A stretch of DNA of 10,798 bases from an uncultured Oscillospiraceae bacterium (GTDB taxonomy: Bacteria; Bacillota; Clostridia; Oscillospirales; Ruminococcaceae): the NCBI GenBank assembly GCA_934446455.1, contig CAKSEE010000058.1:1-10798 (forward strand), in the 5' to 3' direction. This document shows, in pieces, positions 7,396 to 10,798 of the stretch. A program made the position numbers and the translations under genes. Within the stretch, counting starts at the first letter, position 1, and every line of letters starts with the position of its first letter. The notes under the pieces are model-generated. The model saw nothing but the letters and a program-made list of their open reading frames with translations, was not told where the DNA came from and made no database searches.

Positions 7396-8394
7396 TCAGC
7401 GAACGACTACCTTGTCGCCTGCGCTCAGCCCGCTCACTATTTCCACCTCGGTGGCGTTCTCTATGCCCGTTACGATGTCCACCTCGCGCTTGTTTTCGTT
7501 CTCGTCAAGCACAAACACGTACTTTCTGTCGCCGTCGGAGCGCACAAGGTTCTTTGAAATTACGACAGCGTTCTCGCTCACATCATAAACGGCGGTTATG
7601 TCCGCAAGCTCTCCCACGGTAAGCACAGGCGGCTGCCCGTCGGTAAACTCGCAGAAAATGGACTCGGTGTCCGCGGCAAGCCCGGGGTAATCGTCGTAAA
7701 GCCCCTCAGTCACGGCGGTGGGCGTTTTGGAAACGTAACCCGCGTAGTCCACGCCGCCTATGGTTATCGTAACGTCCTTGCCAAGCCGGAAATCCTTGAG
7801 GGAATTTGACGTGTACTTTACAAAGAGGTTATCGGGGTCCACCACTTTAACAACGGTCTTGTAGGCGGTAACGGTGGAACCGGGGTTTATTTCAGCGGTG
7901 AAGCACACCTGCCCCGCCATGCCCGCGTACAGGCGTGAGTTCTGCATCTGCCGCTCGTACTCCGCAAGCGTATTCTGCTGTATCTCGTACTCGAGCGCCG
8001 CCTCCTGCGAGGCGTTGGCGGAAAGCGCTGCCTTCTGCACGATAAGCTTCTGCTGCTCGTAAAGATAGGGCAGCTCGCCCGTGTCAAGCTCGGCGAGAAG
8101 CTCGCCCTCCTCCACAAACTGGCCCGCGTTTACGTATATCTTCTTGAGCGTGCCGCCGCTTTCGGGGAAAGCCGCGCTGTACTCGCTCTTTGACGTGACG
8201 TAGCCCGAGGCCATGGTCTGGTCGTAAATGGTCTTTACGCGCGCGGTGTAGGTGGAGTACGCAACATCCTCAACCGCGACCGTGGGCGGCTCGAGAAGCT
8301 CCTCCTCCGCAGGGAAAAAGTAGCAGCCCGAGAGTGAAAGCGCAGCGGCAGCCGCAGCAGCGAGCGCAGCCGCCCGCAGAAATATATTCTTCAT
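7396..8394 (-). CDS. Membrane-fusion-type (MacA/HlyD-like) efflux adaptor lipoprotein
   Basis: The product has 332 residues. It starts MKNIFLRAAALAAAAAA and ends its signal peptide in a lipobox LSGC with Cys24 as the lipid-anchored residue, so it should sit on the outer face of the membrane. Residues about 78-107 are the first half of a lipoyl-like domain (GTLKKIYVNAGQFVEEGELL). Residues 110-155 are a short alpha-helical hairpin (EQQKLIVQKAALSANASQ). Residues 156-187 complete the lipoyl domain (GMAGQVCFTAEINPGSTV). Residues 188-270 are beta-barrel. Residues 275-332 are the membrane-proximal domain, ending VSGLSAGDKVVV, a common ending in RND/ABC adaptors. The start has GAGGA 9 nt upstream. 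It is the first gene of the operon with the permease; in MacAB-like systems such adaptors dock on the permease's extracellular part. In a Gram-positive-type cell no outer-membrane channel would be needed. Confidence 0.92.
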   Translation of the reverse strand: MKNIFLRAAALAAAAAAALSLSGCYFFPAEEELLEPPTVAVEDVAYSTYTARVKTIYDQTMASGYVTSKSEYSAAFPESGGTLKKIYVNAGQFVEEGELLAELDTGELPYLYEQQKLIVQKAALSANASQEAALEYEIQQNTLAEYERQMQNSRLYAGMAGQVCFTAEINPGSTVTAYKTVVKVVDPDNLFVKYTSNSLKDFRLGKDVTITIGGVDYAGYVSKTPTAVTEGLYDDYPGLAADTESIFCEFTDGQPPVLTVGELADITAVYDVSENAVVISKNLVRSDGDRKYVFVLDENENKREVDIVTGIENATEVEIVSGLSAGDKVVVR

Positions 8395-8446
8395 AAATTC
8401 AAGTCCTCGTGTCAGTTTCGGAAAGCACCCTGCTTCCCCATAATAA

Positions 8447-8455
8447 ACTATATCA
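8447..8455 (-). promoter_or_regulatory. Extended -10 promoter of the adaptor–permease operon
   Basis: On the minus strand TGATATAGT gives an extended -10 (TGn followed by TATAGT) about 53 nt before the adaptor ATG. No good -35 hexamer is found 16-18 nt upstream; that stretch is T-rich (TTTATTTTTT). The extended motif could compensate. Confidence 0.6.
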
Positions 8456-8524
8456 CGATTCGCGGAAAAAATAAAGGCTCTTTCGTAAAATATGTCAGAA
8501 TAGATAAAAAAGCCGCCGCAATTT

Positions 8525-8585
8525 GTGCTTTTTTAACAAGCAAAGCGGCCCGTGAGACGAGCCGCTCAGCTTGTCGAAAAAGCAC
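8525..8585. repeat. 61-nt near-perfect palindrome (hairpin with 25-nt arms)
   Basis: The arms 8525-8549 and 8561-8585 match at 21 of 25 positions as inverted repeats, with an 11-nt loop (CCGTGAGACGA). The inner six pairs are AGCGGC/GCCGCT and the outer nine are GTGCTTTTT/AAAAAGCAC. The right arm carries the motif CAGCTTGTCGAAAAAG that recurs at 10724. On the minus strand the T-run after GCGGCGGC (8511-8506) could make it a terminator for transcription leaving spoVAE. Confidence 0.85.
8542..8566. repeat. 25-bp exact direct repeat, left copy
   Basis: It begins AAAGCGGCCCG and ends GAGCCGCT, and is identical base for base to 8696-8720, with 129 nt between the copies. The unit is itself a small hairpin, AGCGGC/GCCGCT. 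Confidence 0.9.
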
Positions 8586-8591
8586 CTTGCC

Positions 8592-8695
8592 AGGCTGTCG
8601 AGAAAGGTGCAGCTGCTAGGAAACGGCATTTCGGCTAGGCTTAATGCCTGCCGAATATGCCGTTGACGACGCAGATGTGCCTTTATCGCCAGCCT
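8592..8695. repeat. 104-nt long imperfect inverted repeat
   Basis: Arms of 49 nt (8592-8640) and 50 nt (8646-8695) fold around a TTAAT loop with about 39 matched positions. The best blocks are AGGCTG, AAAGG, CTGC, AACGGCAT and TTCGGC. Two differences (T8608 and G8609 against their partners) become U·G wobbles if the plus strand is the RNA, but A·C mismatches on the minus strand. No gene lies in it; the frame open through it on the minus strand has no ribosome site. Confidence 0.85.
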
Positions 8696-8720
8696 AAAGC
8701 GGCCCGTGAGACGAGCCGCT
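8696..8720. repeat. 25-bp exact direct repeat, right copy
   Basis: It is identical to 8542-8566. It lies only 4 nt beyond the spoVAE stop codon and also forms the spoVAE terminator-like hairpin. Confidence 0.9.
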
Positions 8721-8721
8721 T
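8697..8721 (-). terminator. Hairpin just after spoVAE, likely part of its termination
   Basis: AAGCGGC pairs with GCCGCTT around an 11-nt loop. Only TTT follows before GGC on the minus strand, so it is a weak terminator on its own. The stronger T6 run lies further on at 8511-8506, after the second copy. Confidence 0.5.
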
Positions 8722-8724
8722 CTC

Positions 8725-9099
8725 TTATTCGTTTATCTTGCTTCCGCTCTTGAATATAAGCGCCGCGATAAGCGAGAAGAACACCGCCGCCGCAACGCCG
8801 GCCGCGCACGCGGTGAAGCCTCCCATAAACGCGCCGATAAGCCCGTTTTCGTCCACCGCCTCGCGCACGCCCTTGCTTAAGAGGTACCCGAAGCCCGTGA
8901 GCGGCACGGTAGCGCCGCCGCCCGCAAAATCAACGAGCGGCTTGTAAAGCCCCACCGCCCCGAGTATAACGCCCGCCACAACGTACGAGGTGAGTATTCT
9001 TGCGGGGGTGAGCTTTGTAAGGTCGATAAGCAGCTGCCCCACAACGCATATAAGCCCGCCGATAACAAACGCCCGCACATATTCCATAAACATATCCAT
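8725..9099 (-). CDS. spoVAE: Stage V sporulation protein AE (SpoVAE/SpoVAEB)
   Basis: The product has 124 residues, near the usual 115-125. The ATG of MDMFMEYVRAF has TAGGAGGGG just upstream with ideal spacing; the frame extends further but overlaps spoVAD. Family signatures are FVIGGLICVVGQLLIDLTKL, TPARILTSYVVAGVILG and the conserved GATVPLTGFGYLLSKG. Membrane helices lie at about residues 9-25, 36-52 and 98-117. With SpoVAC it belongs to the membrane channel complex that moves Ca-dipicolinic acid into the forespore and out again in germination. It is the last gene of the operon, 10 nt after the spoVAD stop, and is followed at once by the palindromic repeat region. Confidence 0.96.
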   Translation of the reverse strand: MDMFMEYVRAFVIGGLICVVGQLLIDLTKLTPARILTSYVVAGVILGAVGLYKPLVDFAGGGATVPLTGFGYLLSKGVREAVDENGLIGAFMGGFTACAAGVAAAVFFSLIAALIFKSGSKINE

Positions 9100-9109
9100 A
9101 ACGCCCCTC

Positions 9110-10114
9110 CTATTTTGCGGAAATCTCCACCGCGTGCGCAATGCCCGGGATAGAGCCGCCCTGCTGCACCATCGTCGGCGACATGAGCGCGCCCGTCGCC
9201 ACAAACAGAATGCGCCCGAGGTCGCCGCGCTCCACCCTGCGCAGAAAATGCGCGCACATCATCGAAGCGCCGCACCCGCAGCCCGAGCCGCCCGCGTGTA
9301 CGTCCTGGCTTTCGCGGTCGAATATCATCAGCCCGCAGTCCTTGTGCCACTTCTCTATGGCAACGCCGTCGCGTCTGAACAGGTCGTGCAGAAGGTCGCT
9401 GCCCACCTGCCCGAGGTCGCCCGTTATTATAAGGTCGTAGCTTTCGGGGTGAGTGCCCATGTGCCTGAAGTGGCGGGTTATCGTGTCGTAAGCCGCGCCC
9501 GCCATTGCCGCGCCCATGTTGTTAAGGTCGGTTATGCCCATGTCCTGTATCTTGCCGACGGTCGCCGCGCGGATATAGGGCGGCTTTGGCTGCGAGGCGA
9601 CTATTGCAGCGCCTGCGGCGGTCGCCGTCCATTGCGCGGTGGGTGTGCGCACGCCGCCGTAGTTCAGTGGAAATCTGAACTGGCGCTCCGCCGAGGAGAA
9701 GTGCGAGGACGTTACTGCCGCGGCGTTGTCCACATACCCCGCGTTTACAAGCGCCGCCGCCAGCAGCAGCCCCTCCGCAAAAGTAGAGCACGCGCCGTAG
9801 ATACCGAGAAACGGTATATAGTAGTCCTTAAGCCCGTAGCTTGAGCCCGTGCACTGGTTGAGCAGGTCGCCCGCTATCACAAGCTCCATTTTTTCGGGGG
9901 AGAGCTGCGCCTTTCTCATTGCATGGCCGAGCGCCTTTTGCTGAAAGAGCGCCTCCGCCTGCTCCCACGTCTTTGCAGTGCCCTTGTTGTCGGATATCAC
10001 CTCGTCAAACTCGTTGCCGTAGGGTCCGTCCGCCTCCGCCTTGCCGACTACCGCAGCGAAGCTCTGCACGCTTGCGTTGCTGTAGCGGAATGTTCTGCCT
10101 TCGCATACCGCCAT
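9110..10114 (-). CDS. spoVAD: Stage V sporulation protein AD (dipicolinate-binding, thiolase fold)
   Basis: The product has 334 residues, close to the family's usual 338. ATG follows GGGGGG by 6 nt. Residues 100-115 (IPFLGIYGACSTFAEG) hold Cys109 at the place of the thiolase nucleophile. Residues 135-152 (TSSHFSSAERQFRFPLNY) and the glycine-rich GGSGCGCGASM (275-285) are typical of SpoVAD. It has no membrane helices; in Bacillus this protein sits on the outer side of the inner spore membrane complex, binds dipicolinic acid directly and is needed for its uptake into the forespore. The end is SIPGIAHAVEIS, as expected. The ribosome site overlaps the last codons of spoVAC, and the start is 2 nt beyond its stop, suggesting translational coupling. 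Confidence 0.97.
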   Translation of the reverse strand: MAVCEGRTFRYSNASVQSFAAVVGKAEADGPYGNEFDEVISDNKGTAKTWEQAEALFQQKALGHAMRKAQLSPEKMELVIAGDLLNQCTGSSYGLKDYYIPFLGIYGACSTFAEGLLLAAALVNAGYVDNAAAVTSSHFSSAERQFRFPLNYGGVRTPTAQWTATAAGAAIVASQPKPPYIRAATVGKIQDMGITDLNNMGAAMAGAAYDTITRHFRHMGTHPESYDLIITGDLGQVGSDLLHDLFRRDGVAIEKWHKDCGLMIFDRESQDVHAGGSGCGCGASMMCAHFLRRVERGDLGRILFVATGALMSPTMVQQGGSIPGIAHAVEISAK

Positions 10115-10116
10115 GT

Positions 10117-10569
10117 TTATCCCCCCTGAAACAGCCCTGTTATATAGTAAATAATGCCGTAGATTATCGACGCGGAAATGCCGTATACTATAACGGGTCC
10201 CGCAATGGTGAACATTTTCGCGCCAAGCCCGAGTATCAGCCCCTCGCTCTTGAAGTCGAGCGCGGGCGAGGACATAGCGTTTGCAAAGCCCGTTATCGGC
10301 ACGAGCGTACCCGCGCCGCCCACCTGCGCGCAGCGGTCGTAAAGCCGCAGCCCCGTAAGCAGAATGCTTAAGAATATAAGCGACATGGACGTGAGCGCGC
10401 CCGCGTTGTCCTCGCTCATTCCAAGCGCGGCGTATAGGTTCAGAAGCGCCTCGCCCAGCACGCAGATACCGCCGCCTGTAACGAACGCCATAGGAAGCGT
10501 CTTGTACATTGCCGACGCGGGCGAGCGCCGTTTTGTAAGCTCGCCGTATACTTCGTTTGATATATTCAT
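10117..10569 (-). CDS. spoVAC: Stage V sporulation protein AC (SpoVAC), membrane channel subunit
   Basis: The product has 150 residues, as usual. The start is the ATG of MNISNEVYGEL, with GAAAGGA 7 nt upstream; a longer frame to 10614 lacks a ribosome site. Membrane helices are seen at about residues 27-48 (AFVTGGGICVLGEALLNLY), 57-77 (SMSLIFLSILLTGLRLYD) and 112-142. The conserved GGAGTLVPITGFANAM (84-99) is the signature shared with SpoVAE. SpoVAC is a mechanosensitive-type membrane subunit that lets dipicolinic acid through the spore inner membrane. It is the first gene of the visible operon; spoVAA, AB and AF are not in the window, which is usual for Clostridia with the minimal C-D-E set. 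Confidence 0.97.
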   Translation of the reverse strand: MNISNEVYGELTKRRSPASAMYKTLPMAFVTGGGICVLGEALLNLYAALGMSEDNAGALTSMSLIFLSILLTGLRLYDRCAQVGGAGTLVPITGFANAMSSPALDFKSEGLILGLGAKMFTIAGPVIVYGISASIIYGIIYYITGLFQGG

Positions 10570-10636
10570 GCGTTTTCCTTTCTCCCGCAAAAGCGCGGTA
10601 AATGTAATGGTCATATTTTGCGGAAAAAGGGCGAAT

Positions 10637-10663
10637 AAATACGGCGCGCGAGGTGGAAATTCA
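10637..10663 (-). promoter_or_regulatory. Candidate sigma-G promoter of the spoVA operon
   Basis: On the minus strand TGAATT (10663-10658), 14 nt, then CGTATTT (10643-10637), 68 nt before the spoVAC ATG. The first hexamer fits the sigma-G -35 pattern (TGAATA) and the spacing fits, but the -10 matches CATACTA at only 4 of 7 positions. spoVA operons are known to be sigma-G dependent. Confidence 0.35.
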
Positions 10664-10697
10664 AGGCATAGAAAAAGTTGAAGAAATAAAATTCTAT

Positions 10698-10721
10698 GGG
10701 GGAAAACTCTTGTTTTCCCCC
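10698..10721. terminator. Perfect 10-bp stem-loop (GGGGGAAAAC/GTTTTCCCCC)
   Basis: GGGGGAAAAC and GTTTTCCCCC flank a 4-nt loop, TCTT. On the minus strand it is followed by ATAGAATTTTATTTC. It stands upstream of the spoVA promoter candidate and may end transcription entering from the right, or be a dispersed palindromic element. Confidence 0.5.
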
Positions 10722-10723
10722 CA

Positions 10724-10739
10724 CAGCTTGTCGAAAAAG
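10724..10739. repeat. Second copy of the CAGCTTGTCGAAAAAG motif
   Basis: Sixteen bases are identical to 8567-8582, about 2.2 kb away. Here the motif touches the GGGGGAAAAC stem-loop rather than the 61-nt palindrome, so it is a separable module. Related forms occur at 8591-8606 and, inverted, at 8681-8695. Confidence 0.8.
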
Positions 10740-10747
10740 TATGTTAT

Positions 10748-10762
10748 GCCCGCGAAGCGGGC
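10748..10762. repeat. GCCCGC–GCGGGC hairpin near the right edge
   Basis: A perfect 6-bp stem with a 3-nt loop. On the plus strand it is followed by TTTGAAATTCGTTTTTT, on the minus strand by ATAACATACTTTTTC. Neither is a clean T-run, so a terminator role is uncertain. The remaining bases to 10798 show no gene. Confidence 0.5.
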
Positions 10763-10798
10763 TTTGAAATTCGTTTTTTGTCACGGCTCAGCCGGGGC

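Noticed and set aside
8542..8720. Insertion with target-site duplication
   Set aside because: A 25-bp duplication is too long for common elements, no transposase or terminal inverted repeats are present, and the repeat unit is itself a hairpin.
8525..8721. CRISPR array
   Set aside because: Only two exact repeats with a spacer of 129 nt, and the spacer itself is a palindrome.
8495..8809. Minus-strand open frame of 104 codons spanning the palindromic repeats
   Set aside because: It begins inside spoVAE in another frame, has no ribosome site and is made mostly of hairpin sequence; such translated repeats often appear as false genes.
8990..9844. Plus-strand open frame opposite spoVAD/spoVAE
   Set aside because: Both genes below it are firmly identified, and the frame crosses the gap between them.

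Overview
The window looks like chromosomal DNA from a GC-rich, spore-forming member of the Clostridia, probably a gut Oscillospirales/Ruminococcaceae-type lineage. The evidence is a minimal spoVAC-spoVAD-spoVAE operon, AGGAGG-type ribosome binding sites, sigma-A promoter hexamers, a lipoprotein adaptor with an FtsX-type ABC permease, and a NimA-like flavoprotein of a kind common in these bacteria. The lineage is inferred from gene content only. All nine genes, two of them at or near the window edges, lie on the minus strand, so transcription runs from high to low coordinates.

Layout from right to left, the direction of transcription. At 10570-10798 there is no gene, only hairpins, one copy of a short dispersed motif and a possible sigma-G promoter. 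The spoVA operon (10569-8725) encodes SpoVAC, SpoVAD and SpoVAE, tightly spaced, for moving dipicolinic acid into the forespore. Between 8724 and 8395 lies about 330 bases without a gene. It is almost entirely palindromic: a 25-bp sequence repeated exactly at each end, a 61-nt hairpin and a 104-nt long hairpin, followed by an extended -10 promoter. That promoter serves a two-gene operon (8394-4597) for a membrane-fusion-type lipoprotein and a 10-TM FtsX/MacB-family permease. No ATPase gene is present between or beside them. Next comes rpsT (S20), with a textbook promoter, a roughly 125-nt structured leader and its own terminator. A NimA-type pyridoxamine-phosphate-oxidase-fold protein follows (4017-3532). 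Then comes a 1056-residue multidomain protein (3485-315), and 14 nt later the start of a membrane protein that runs off the left edge.

The 1056-residue protein is the most unusual gene. After TPR-like helices it has a clear SUFU (suppressor of fused) domain, a helical domain resembling another small bacterial family linked to immunity, and then three tandem diverged modules that end in a recognisable DUF4253 C-terminus. This architecture resembles the 'polyimmunity' proteins predicted for polymorphic toxin systems, but no toxin gene is visible here. The second point of interest is the composite palindromic repeat at 8525-8721, whose core motif recurs at 10724-10739.
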